DNA of 7,773 nt from the NCBI GenBank assembly GCA_900757295.1, contig CAAENH010000060.1:1-7773 (forward strand). The letters run 5' to 3'. The notes beneath the pieces were generated by a model. That model was not told where the DNA came from and ran no database searches. It was given only the letters and a program-made list of their open reading frames with translations. The position numbers and the translations under genes are program-made. Within the stretch, counting starts at the first letter, position 1, and the number at the start of each line of letters is the position of its first letter. Of this stretch, positions 1-6,465 are shown piece by piece. This stretch comes from Bacilli bacterium (GTDB lineage Bacteria > Bacillota_I > Bacilli_A > RF39 > UBA660).

Positions 1-324
1 ATCTAAAAGAAGATCATTAGTATCCTTGGGTAATAAATAATCACAATAATTATGAACAACAGCAGCAATATGTTCACAAGAATTTGTATTAGTAAAAGAA
101 AAACATGAACAGTAAACAGAAGAAAGATTCTTATTTTCAATTCCAATTTTTACGATTTTTCTATTTTTATCTGCTTTATCAGTCACCAAAAAATCATATT
201 TAATTTCATTTTGATAAGTACTATTTCCAACTGGCTTAATATCAGAAACAGCATATAAATATGAACTATTTATATCATATTTATAAATAAAATCTTCTAA
301 CTGTTCATTTAAATTACGCTTCAT
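1..324 (-). CDS. SWIM zinc-finger protein, probable SNF2-family helicase, N-terminal fragment (C-terminus outside window)
   Basis: Only the first 108 codons are present and the frame stays open to base 1. The start ATG (324-322) follows the strong Shine-Dalgarno AAGGTGG (336-330) by 5 nt. Residues 71-85 read YCSCFSFTNTNSCEH, a CxC-x8-CxH zinc ligand set (C72, C74, C83, H85) that matches the SWIM zinc finger; a beta-rich stretch rich in Lys, Asp and Asn precedes it. In Bacillota, a SWIM finger this close to the N-terminus is typical of large (about 1,000 aa) SNF2 helicases that then carry a SNF2-associated domain and the two ATPase lobes. Those domains would lie outside the window, so the SNF2 call is family inference. 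A short SWIM-only protein is the alternative. The ATPase would act on DNA or protein-DNA complexes in the cytoplasm. It has its own promoter with a LexA-like dyad. Confidence 0.72.
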   Translation of the reverse strand, partial: MKRNLNEQLEDFIYKYDINSSYLYAVSDIKPVGNSTYQNEIKYDFLVTDKADKNRKIVKIGIENKNLSSVYCSCFSFTNTNSCEHIAAVVHNYCDYLLPKDTNDLLLD

Positions 325-350
325 ATCTGCCACCTTAATTTCTGTAACCT

Positions 351-379
351 AATATAACATACGAACACTAGTTTGTAAA
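351..379 (-). promoter_or_regulatory. Sigma-A-type promoter of the SWIM/SNF2-like gene
   Basis: On the minus strand, TTTACA (379-374) is followed after exactly 17 nt by TATATT (356-351). A TG one base upstream of the -10 (TGTTATATT) gives an extended -10. The expected transcription start lies near 344, leaving a leader of about 20 nt that contains the AAGGTGG ribosome site. The promoter starts immediately beyond the terminator of the upstream coat-like genes, so the SNF2-like gene is probably its own transcription unit. Confidence 0.7.
362..375. promoter_or_regulatory. LexA-like operator candidate (CGAAC-N4-GTTTG)
   Basis: CGAACACTAGTTTG is an inverted repeat with arms CGAAC and GTTTG (one mismatch in five) around a 4-nt centre. 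The Gram-positive LexA/DinR box has the form CGAAC-N4-GTTYG or close variants, so the arms fit, although the inner bases TA depart from the Bacillus preference. It lies between the -35 and -10 and overlaps the inner edge of the -35, a position where bound repressor would block RNA polymerase. Seen: the dyad and its position. Inferred: that LexA binds it. Confidence 0.5.
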
Positions 380-380
380 T

Positions 381-404
381 AAAAAAGAAAGATTTTCTCT
401 TTCT
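381..404 (-). terminator. Rho-independent terminator after the two coat-like genes
   Basis: On the minus strand, AGAAAGA (404-398), a GAAAA loop and TCTTTCT (392-386) form a perfect 7-bp stem followed by a run of T (386-381). The upstream arm overlaps the TAG stop (405-403) of the preceding gene. The stem is AT-rich and hence modest. The opposite strand also has a T-rich tail after the stem, so weak bidirectional action is possible. Confidence 0.6.
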
Positions 405-672
405 ATATTTTTTCTATACTTTTGAAACTAATATTTAATTTTTTATATTCACTATTCTTTTTTTGTATTGTTGCATTTTCTAGCTTATACCACTTTTTTA
501 ACTTCATATATTCAAATATATCATGTTGTTTTGCTAAATAATTATTATATTCTTTTTCATAATAGCTTAATAATTTTACATTACTGGCCTCACAACAAGC
601 ACAAGCTAAATTTTTTACCATATTTTTTTCCATTTCTAAAATAATACTAATCATTTCTTGATCTTTTTTCAT
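403..672 (-). CDS. Small CotF-like (coat F domain) spore coat protein candidate, 89 aa
   Basis: The protein is helical and soluble, with no signal peptide or membrane segment. The stretch at residues 31-65, ending in DIFEYMKLKKWYKLENA, has the layout of the coat F (CotF) ferritin-like domain, in which a helix ends in a YM-x-x-K-x-WY element followed by a short polar tail. Residues 22-31 (LACACCEASN) place three cysteines (24, 26, 27) where family members have a small-residue helix, and cysteine could serve coat cross-linking. After about residue 68 the tail is Lys-rich and unassigned. The start has an unusual but good ribosome site, AGGATGGTGAT, whose GGTGAT (683-678) pairs with the 16S tail 5 nt before the ATG. 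The upstream coat-like gene ends 14 bp before this start, so the two are probably co-transcribed. The call rests on recognising a short motif, so the family is likely and the exact role unknown. Confidence 0.55.
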   Translation of the reverse strand: MKKDQEMISIILEMEKNMVKNLACACCEASNVKLLSYYEKEYNNYLAKQHDIFEYMKLKKWYKLENATIQKKNSEYKKLNISFKSIEKI

Positions 673-686
673 TATTAATCACCATC

Positions 687-869
687 CTACTTAACAAGTT
701 TCAGCATAGTCTTACAGGTATTCTTATGCATTTTTTCTAATTCAGTAATAATTTGTAAAGCTTTTTCATCTTGAATTACTTTTTTAAAATGACAACAAAC
801 ATTAAAGCAGTTCATATTCCAATTAAATATATCAGAAATATAACTAACATCTTTTGTACTTAATTTCAT
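687..869 (-). CDS. Small Cys-containing helical hairpin protein, spore coat/hemiferritin-like, 60 aa
   Basis: This is a real gene by its ribosome site (GGAGTG at 881-876, 6 nt before the ATG) and its tight spacing to the next coat-like gene. The opening, KLSTKDVSYISDIFNWN, resembles small Bacillota proteins often annotated as spore coat or coat F-like: a Lys-Asp-x-x-Tyr-Ile-x-Asp helix, an Asn-His region, then a Gln-Asp-Glu turn into a second helix. Two predicted helices (about 5-31 and 34-59) would form a hairpin, half of a ferritin-like bundle. The second helix carries an E45-x-x-H48 pair (LEKMH), a spacing used by metal-binding ferritin-like proteins. Cysteines at 21, 25, 26 and 52 make it Cys-rich for its size. 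It is first in the two-gene unit. No sporulation-sigma promoter could be assigned between the addA terminator and the ribosome site. Function is inferred from resemblance only. Confidence 0.5.
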   Translation of the reverse strand: MKLSTKDVSYISDIFNWNMNCFNVCCHFKKVIQDEKALQIITELEKMHKNTCKTMLKLVK

Positions 870-915
870 AAATCACACTCCAATATTAGTATTATTAAAA
901 ATATATTTTCTATAC

Positions 916-943
916 AAAAAAATGACTCTATAAAAGTCATTTT
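916..943 (-). terminator. Rho-independent terminator of the addBA operon
   Basis: On the minus strand, AAAATGACT (943-935) and AGTCATTTT (927-919) form a 9-bp stem with a 7-nt loop (934-928), followed by a T run ending at 916. The upstream arm overlaps the addA TAA stop (944-942) by two bases. It separates addBA from the two coat-like genes downstream. Confidence 0.75.
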
Positions 944-3900
944 AAACATCAACTTTAATTAGTTGTTCTTCCATAATTGAATACAAATAAACATCAACTT
1001 TTTTATTTGTTAAATGTTCAATATATTCCTTGTATCCTGCCAACTGCATTTTATATGCTTTGTCATTTATATTTTGTAATTTATAATCAACAATAATAAA
1101 TTGATTTTCTTTTTCTATTAAAAGATCAATTATTCCATGATAAATAACATTTTCTTCACTATAACTAAATTCATATTCTTTATATAAATGCTTAGCATCT
1201 ATTAATATATCATTTCTTAAAAATGTTTGAATCTTTGTCTTAATAATTTCACTTAAGCTATCATAATTTGGCTTGCTAAAATTTATATTTTCTAAAACTT
1301 CATGAACATATCTACCAAATTCAATATTATTTAAAGTTTGCATGTCTATTAATTTATGATTAGTTTTAGAAAAATGTTTCTTCTCTTGTACATTTGCATC
1401 AAAACTTTTTTCATTAACTGTCAATTTAAAACCATCAGATACAATTTCATTTTTATAATTACTCTTTTTCACTATTTTATAATCTCTAGTTAATCCTAAA
1501 TCTTCTACTTCTATTTTTTTTATGTATTTTAATAGTAAATATTTAATAGATTTTATAATATCTAAAAAGGAATTATATTTAAATCTCATCTCATCACTAA
1601 TTGTATCAATTTTTACTAAATCATCTTCTAAAGGAGCAATTAAAATCATTTTTTCTTTAGCACGAGTTAAAGCAACATAAAACAATCTTATTTTTTCTGA
1701 AATTTCATCATTATTGTACTTATTCTTTAACAAAGTTTTATATATAGTATCTTTAATACCATTGTTTATACATGGTACAATAAATCCATAATCTTGACTA
1801 AATAAAAATTTTTCTTTCATTTCACTCAAATTAAACTTAGAATATAAACCACTGTAATAGCACAAATGATATTCCAATCCTTTTGATTTATGAATAGTCA
1901 TTATTTTTACCCCTTTTTCGCTTTGAGGTATTGAGATAGAAACATCAAGTTTTTTCTCTTGTAACTTATTTAAGTATTCATAAAAATCTTCAACAGTATA
2001 TCCTATATCATTCAATGATTCTGCTAAATTAATTAAATAGTCAAAAATAGCAAAGTGAATATTAACATTTCCTACTAAAACTAATTTACTATATATATCA
2101 AAACATTCAATTATTTTAATGATTAAATCTTTTAAATTATACTTGTAATAATTGAGTTCATTTATTGTTTTAATTATAGGACAATCATCATAGTTCTTAT
2201 TAACAAAATAATTTATAATATCTTCTTCTTCGTAACTAAAAAGATATGATTTTCCAATACTCATTAAACAATATTTATATTCAACACTATCCTTTTTCAA
2301 AAACATTAAGCCAAGAATATTTTTAATTATAATGATATCTTCACTTTCACTTATAACTTCATCTTTATAAATAGATAAAGGAATATTTAAATATTCAAAT
2401 ATTTTCTTATATAAATTAAAATTAGTAGAACGATCCATTAGAATAACTATATCTTCATATTTTAATGGCCTTTTTAATTGCTCGTCTTTATCAAATACTA
2501 AATATTCATTTTTTATCTTATTCTTAATATCCTTAGCAATAGTAAAAATTTCTATTTCTTCCTTTTTAAATTCAGTCTCTTTAGAAAAATAACTTAAAAT
2601 TTCTAAATCATGAGAATCACTTGTTTTACCTTTTTCATCATAAGATAAATTGCCAAATATCATCTGATGGCTTTTTTTATAATCTGCACCACCTAAAATA
2701 TCATCCATTATTGGATTAAAAATCAAATTAATATTACTCAAAACTTCTTTTCTAGAGCGAAAATTTTTATTTAAATCAATTTTTACCCCACCATTATGTT
2801 TACTAAAATTATTATATTTATTTTTAAATAAATTAGGATTTGCATTTCTAAAGCGATAAATAGATTGTTTGACATCTCCTACCATATAAACATTATTATT
2901 AGCTATTAAAGAAATAAATTTATCTTGTAAATCATTTGTATCTTGGTATTCATCAATCATTATTTCATTTAATTGAACCTTTAAATCTTGTCTTTCTTTT
3001 TCATTCTCTTCTAATACTTTAATGGCCATACATGCAATATCATTAAATTCATACAAATCATATTTTTCTTTATAATTATGTATTTTTCTATCTAAACGTT
3101 TTAAAATCTCAATTATCACACTTACATATTTTTTTGTTGCTAAAATATCTTCTTTTATTTCATTAATATCTTCATAATTACAAAGCATTTGCAAATTTTT
3201 AATTTCATTATTGACATTATCCTTATATAATTTAGCTTCTTCCAAACAATCTTTAGTTAATCTTGGTAATAAATTTAAATTTTCTTTAATACTTTTATAA
3301 TTATTAGATATTAATAATTCTCCTATTGATTGGTTAATTTTTTCTTCATATGAACTATCTGTATATTCATTTAAACTTAAGATATTTAAATTAATATTTT
3401 CTATTTTACTTAACAATAAATCTTCATATTCTTTGATTTTATTTTCTATAAATGTATCATTATAAAAATTTTCAAAATAATTATCTAAAAACCCTTCTTT
3501 TTCATAAATCATATCCAATTTATTATTAATCTCCAAGATTGCCAATTTTATTGACTTATCATCTTTACTACAAAAATCTTTTATAAAATTTAAAAACATT
3601 TCATTCTTTTCAGAATATAATTCTTCAAATACTTCATCTATAAAACTTTCTTTTTTTATTATAAAAATATTATTATCTGCTATTTGAATATTTTTGCTAA
3701 CATTTAATAAATAATTATATTTTTTTACAATAGATAAGGCAAAAGCATCAAAGGTTGTAATATATGCACTATCAATTAAAGAAAGTTGATCTTTTAAATC
3801 TTCTTCTTTAGAGATTTTTTTTCTAATTCTTTCTTTCATTTCATCTGCAGCAGCCTTAGTAAAAGTTAATATTAAAAGTTCATTTATATTAACATTACTT

Positions 3901-4025
3901 TTTAATTTTCGAATTACTCGCTCACTTAATACTGCTGTTTTACCTGAACCAGCCCCGGCAGAAACAATGATATTAGTATTGTCTAACTCTATTGCTTGTT
4001 GTTGTTCCTTAGTCCAAACAGGCAT
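942..4025 (-). CDS. addA: ATP-dependent helicase/nuclease subunit A (AddA), 1027 aa
   Basis: AddA is the motor and 3'-strand nuclease of the AddAB complex, which unwinds and resects double-strand breaks for RecA loading (the Bacillota counterpart of RecBCD). A full UvrD/SF1A motif set is visible: Q-motif WTKEQQQAI (4-12), Walker A GAGSGKT (24-30), Ia TFTKAAADEM (54-63), II IDEYQDTN (357-364), III GDVKQSIYRFR (383-393), IV NFRSR (421-425), V MTIHKSKGLE (709-718) and VI FYVALTRAKEKM (782-793). The C-terminal PD-(D/E)XK nuclease is intact: H908, D967, D980-Y-K982, Q994 and Y998. At 1027 aa it is about 200 shorter than Bacillus AddA, with the losses apparently between motifs and in the linker. 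The start is fixed by GGAGGTG (4037-4031), 5 nt before the ATG and inside the end of addB. The addB stop lies two bases upstream, so the pair is almost certainly one operon. Transcription ends at the hairpin overlapping its stop. Confidence 0.96.
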   Translation of the reverse strand: MPVWTKEQQQAIELDNTNIIVSAGAGSGKTAVLSERVIRKLKSNVNINELLILTFTKAAADEMKERIRKKISKEEDLKDQLSLIDSAYITTFDAFALSIVKKYNYLLNVSKNIQIADNNIFIIKKESFIDEVFEELYSEKNEMFLNFIKDFCSKDDKSIKLAILEINNKLDMIYEKEGFLDNYFENFYNDTFIENKIKEYEDLLLSKIENINLNILSLNEYTDSSYEEKINQSIGELLISNNYKSIKENLNLLPRLTKDCLEEAKLYKDNVNNEIKNLQMLCNYEDINEIKEDILATKKYVSVIIEILKRLDRKIHNYKEKYDLYEFNDIACMAIKVLEENEKERQDLKVQLNEIMIDEYQDTNDLQDKFISLIANNNVYMVGDVKQSIYRFRNANPNLFKNKYNNFSKHNGGVKIDLNKNFRSRKEVLSNINLIFNPIMDDILGGADYKKSHQMIFGNLSYDEKGKTSDSHDLEILSYFSKETEFKKEEIEIFTIAKDIKNKIKNEYLVFDKDEQLKRPLKYEDIVILMDRSTNFNLYKKIFEYLNIPLSIYKDEVISESEDIIIIKNILGLMFLKKDSVEYKYCLMSIGKSYLFSYEEEDIINYFVNKNYDDCPIIKTINELNYYKYNLKDLIIKIIECFDIYSKLVLVGNVNIHFAIFDYLINLAESLNDIGYTVEDFYEYLNKLQEKKLDVSISIPQSEKGVKIMTIHKSKGLEYHLCYYSGLYSKFNLSEMKEKFLFSQDYGFIVPCINNGIKDTIYKTLLKNKYNNDEISEKIRLFYVALTRAKEKMILIAPLEDDLVKIDTISDEMRFKYNSFLDIIKSIKYLLLKYIKKIEVEDLGLTRDYKIVKKSNYKNEIVSDGFKLTVNEKSFDANVQEKKHFSKTNHKLIDMQTLNNIEFGRYVHEVLENINFSKPNYDSLSEIIKTKIQTFLRNDILIDAKHLYKEYEFSYSEENVIYHGIIDLLIEKENQFIIVDYKLQNINDKAYKMQLAGYKEYIEHLTNKKVDVYLYSIMEEQLIKVDV

Positions 4026-4027
4026 TA

Positions 4028-6322
4028 TTACACCTCCTCTTTTTCTTTTAAAAATTCTTTGTAATTTGCTTTTGAAAAATCAACTAAATCTTCTTCTTTA
4101 TAAAAACAAATCTCTCTAAATTTGCAAAATTCACATCCAATATTTTTATTATCTATCCTCTTAGGATTAATTGCAAAATCCCTACTTAAAATCACATCTA
4201 TTGCATTTTCAATGTTCTTATCTACTAAATTAATAATATTATTAATTTCTTCGCTAGTTAAAACTTTACTATATTGATAAAAACCTTTAGATGACATTTT
4301 TAATGATTTTATCATTTTGCTATTTTCATAAGTTTTATCAAATTTCTCTAAAATAGAAATATCATCATTGCTATAACCTTCCAACCGATAAAGTTTCTCT
4401 TGCTCGTATTCAATATTTTTATTTAATTGATATGATAATTTTTCATGAATTATTTTTTGTAAATAAAACCCTGCTATTTTTATATTTTGACCATAAAAAT
4501 TGCTTAATAAATATAGATAAGTAGGTAATTGCATAGATAATCCATAAATTAAGTTATTTAAATCAATATGAAGAAAGCCTGTTTTATAATCAATAACTGC
4601 AACATATTTAGTATTATTAATTTCAACATATTTAATTTTATCTATTATACCCATAAAGGTAATTTCTAAATCTCTACTTTTATCAATTGTTATAGTCTGT
4701 TCATATAAACTACTATTTAGTTCACTATTTTTATCTTGTTTTTTTATTATATTAATAACTGCTTTTAAATTTTCCTTAAGTAACTCTAAAAAGAATTCTT
4801 CTTTAGCAGTAAAAACTTTACCTTCTAAAAATAAATTATACTCTTTTTCAAAATCAAATTTTTCATCAAACGCCTTTGATAAAATTTCATGATATAAACT
4901 TCCCAAAATAGTCATAAATGTTTCTTCATATTTGTTTAATTTAAGAATATTAGCCAAAAAATATCGATAGCTACAATGGTAAAAATTATCTAAACTTGAG
5001 TATGACAATAGAAGTTTTTTATTAATTAATTTATTAAATAAATCATTACTAATTTTTTTATATTTATTATTATACTGTAAATATTCAATATGAGGATAAT
5101 TGCTAAATAGTAAATTTAAATCCCTATCTTTAATATTATATTTAATAAAATTATCTAATTTATCTACCAAAGCTAATTGATTATAAGAATTAGAATGACT
5201 GTAATCATTATTTAAAACTTCTTTTACATTCATATTTAAATCTTTAATTAAAATAGAAGGATAGTAAGTAATATTTTTATTTTTTAATTTATAGGTTACA
5301 TACACTTTACTTGAACGTTTCAAGCAATTAATTAAATGTAACTTTGATAATTTATTTTTTTCTATAGAGGTAAAAATACCAAGTCTTTCTTTTTGCTTAT
5401 CACTTAAATAATCTTCGTCTTTAAAAGTACAAGGATAAAAATTCAAATTAAACCCTAACACAAAATAATAATCGTCATTATCATAAATTTCATCTAATTT
5501 AATTACATTAACTGCATTATCATAAACTAAATCTTCAATACTAGCATTTTTTAATTCCTGTTCTATTAAATAAACTATAGTCTTATCAAGTTTTGTAAAT
5601 TGATACATGTTACAAATATCGACTATAACATTATAAATATCATTATTTTTAATAACTTTTAAAGCAGTTTCTACATTAAAGGATTTATTTAATTCTTCTA
5701 AAAACTTTTGAACATCTTTTAGACCATAAATATTGTGTTTTACTCCAATATTAACAGGAATATTATATAATTTAAAATATCTTCTTATAATCAACTCATA
5801 CTCTTTATCACAAATTAATTTAATGTGGTTTAATTCAACATTTTTATCAAGTAATTGTCTAATTTTAATACAAACATTGTTAACTTCTTCTTCAATAGTT
5901 TTAAACTCATAAACATTTGGAATTTCATAATTAGAAGAACTGTTTAAAATTAAATAATCGTATTTTTTAATTTCGTCTAATATGTAAGAGTCAACATCTT
6001 CATCTATAATTACTATTCTTTGAATATTATCTTTAAATAAAAAAGTATAATTAATTAATTGATTCATTCCTAATTCATCTTTTAAAGTATCTATAAAATA
6101 AAAGTTATCTAAATATAATTTGGCAACATCATACTTATAATTATATTTATTAACTAAATAATATAGTGCTTTTTTATCAGTATATCCAAAATAATTATCT
6201 ATAAATTGTTTTAAATTCATTATTTTAATATTTAAAAGTTTTTTATTATTATTCATATAATCTAAAATTAATCGTTTATATTCAGTAATTATAAGATCAT
6301 TATTTTTTATTTGTTCTAACAT
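4028..6322 (-). CDS. addB: AddB-like ATP-dependent nuclease subunit B, compact form, 764 aa
   Basis: This is the second AddAB subunit: an inactivated helicase fold plus a PD-(D/E)XK nuclease with an iron-sulfur staple. The nuclease is clear. Counting from the ATG at 6322, Cys450 (FYHCSYRYF), H478 (GSLYHEI), D561 (GIIDK), D578-Y-K580, Q598, and C730-x2-C733-x5-C739 (GCEFCKFREIC) give the four cluster ligands and the catalytic residues in family order. The middle stretch FVLGFNLNFYP and the following LSDKQKERLGI match the region where helicase-like AddB proteins have a degenerate motif. B. subtilis AddB is about 1,166 aa, so this one lacks roughly a third, and no Walker A (GxxGxGKT) is visible at the N-terminus. 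An ATG nine bases upstream (6331) overlaps the Shine-Dalgarno GAAGGA (6336-6331), so the ATG at 6322, 8 nt after it, is the better start. It sits directly before addA in the usual order. Confidence 0.88.
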   Translation of the reverse strand: MLEQIKNNDLIITEYKRLILDYMNNNKKLLNIKIMNLKQFIDNYFGYTDKKALYYLVNKYNYKYDVAKLYLDNFYFIDTLKDELGMNQLINYTFLFKDNIQRIVIIDEDVDSYILDEIKKYDYLILNSSSNYEIPNVYEFKTIEEEVNNVCIKIRQLLDKNVELNHIKLICDKEYELIIRRYFKLYNIPVNIGVKHNIYGLKDVQKFLEELNKSFNVETALKVIKNNDIYNVIVDICNMYQFTKLDKTIVYLIEQELKNASIEDLVYDNAVNVIKLDEIYDNDDYYFVLGFNLNFYPCTFKDEDYLSDKQKERLGIFTSIEKNKLSKLHLINCLKRSSKVYVTYKLKNKNITYYPSILIKDLNMNVKEVLNNDYSHSNSYNQLALVDKLDNFIKYNIKDRDLNLLFSNYPHIEYLQYNNKYKKISNDLFNKLINKKLLLSYSSLDNFYHCSYRYFLANILKLNKYEETFMTILGSLYHEILSKAFDEKFDFEKEYNLFLEGKVFTAKEEFFLELLKENLKAVINIIKKQDKNSELNSSLYEQTITIDKSRDLEITFMGIIDKIKYVEINNTKYVAVIDYKTGFLHIDLNNLIYGLSMQLPTYLYLLSNFYGQNIKIAGFYLQKIIHEKLSYQLNKNIEYEQEKLYRLEGYSNDDISILEKFDKTYENSKMIKSLKMSSKGFYQYSKVLTSEEINNIINLVDKNIENAIDVILSRDFAINPKRIDNKNIGCEFCKFREICFYKEEDLVDFSKANYKEFLKEKEEV

Positions 6323-6330
6323 ACATAACA

Positions 6331-6336
6331 TCCTTC
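6331..6336 (-). promoter_or_regulatory. Ribosome binding site that decides the addB start
   Basis: GAAGGA on the minus strand lies 8 nt upstream of the ATG at 6322-6320, a normal spacing. The alternative in-frame ATG at 6331-6329 shares the final base of this site and has no usable Shine-Dalgarno of its own. The protein therefore most likely begins MLEQIKNN rather than MLCMLEQ. Confidence 0.65.
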
Positions 6337-6344
6337 TTTACTAG

Positions 6345-6372
6345 ATTATAACATATATTTCTATTTTTTAAC
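6345..6372 (-). promoter_or_regulatory. Extended -10 promoter of addBA
   Basis: On the minus strand, TGTTATAAT (6353-6345) is a perfect TGnTATAAT extended -10. The -35 is weak: GTTAAA (6372-6367) at 16 nt is the best candidate. The start would fall near 6338, giving a very short leader that begins almost at the ribosome site. No LexA-like dyad overlaps these elements. Confidence 0.6.
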
Positions 6373-6410
6373 GCTCCCAATAAATGTAAAAAATTACCTA
6401 TTTAATATAG

Positions 6411-6424
6411 CAAACATTTGTTTA
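6411..6424. promoter_or_regulatory. Second LexA-like dyad, in the radical SAM promoter
   Basis: CAAACATTTGTTTA contains perfect 4-nt arms AAAC and GTTT around a 4-nt centre. Aligned with the dyad at 362-375 it shares the pattern C-R-AAC-A-N-T-N-GTTT. It overlaps the -35 of the radical SAM promoter by four bases, consistent with repression. The arms carry A where classical LexA boxes have G (AAAC rather than GAAC), which weakens the case. In an AT-rich genome such a match can also arise by chance. Confidence 0.35.
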
Positions 6425-6449
6425 CTTTTCAAACCTTTTATAATATAAT
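6421..6449 (+). promoter_or_regulatory. Promoter of the radical SAM operon
   Basis: TTTACT (6421-6426), 17 nt, then TATAAT (6444-6449) make a good sigma-A promoter. A second perfect TATAAT overlaps at 6439-6444 but has only ATTTGT at -35 distance. Either choice puts the start near 6451-6456, so the leader is about 10-15 nt and consists mostly of the GGTGAT ribosome site. Confidence 0.6.
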
Positions 6450-6455
6450 GTTTTT

Positions 6456-6461
6456 GGTGAT
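6456..6461 (+). promoter_or_regulatory. GGTGAT ribosome binding site that decides the radical SAM start
   Basis: GGTGAT pairs with the ATCACC of the 16S 3' end and lies 4 nt before the ATG at 6466, a normal distance for this 3'-shifted pairing. The in-frame ATG at 6460 overlaps it. The TTG at 6418 lies upstream of the promoter's expected start point, so both earlier starts are unlikely. Confidence 0.65.
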
Positions 6462-6465
6462 GCAT

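Noticed and set aside
1..324. SNF2-like gene as part of an anti-phage system such as DISARM
   Set aside because: The SWIM finger at the extreme N-terminus is typical of widespread chromosomal SNF2 proteins, and no methylase, PLD-type or other defence gene is visible nearby.
882..915. Sporulation-sigma (E, G or K) promoter ahead of the coat-like pair
   Set aside because: Only loose AT-rich matches such as AATACTAAT were seen, without a convincing -35 at the right distance.
916..943. The addA hairpin as a bidirectional terminator
   Set aside because: On the plus strand the stem is followed by only a short T run before AAAC, and no plus-strand gene reads into it.
3774..3788. QLSLI in AddA (residues 80-84) as a second clamp-binding motif
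   Set aside because: It lies within the folded helicase core after motif Ia, in the segment that leads to the conserved TFDAF stretch, and lacks the final Phe.
6323..6331. ATG at 6331 as the addB start
   Set aside because: It overlaps the Shine-Dalgarno GAAGGA, whereas the ATG at 6322 is correctly spaced from it.
6385..6390. TTTACA (minus strand) as an alternative -35 for addBA
   Set aside because: It is 34 nt from the TATAAT, and at 17 nt it faces only AAAATA, a poor -10.
6345..6424. LexA control of addBA from the dyad at 6411-6424
   Set aside because: The dyad is about 40 bp upstream of the addBA -35, too far for simple occlusion, and no dyad overlaps the addBA core promoter.
6418..6465. 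TTG at 6418 as start of the radical SAM gene, adding 16 residues
   Set aside because: It lies upstream of both TATAAT boxes and of the ribosome site, and its residues are hydrophobic translation of promoter DNA. The ATG at 6466 fits the family start and the GGTGAT site.
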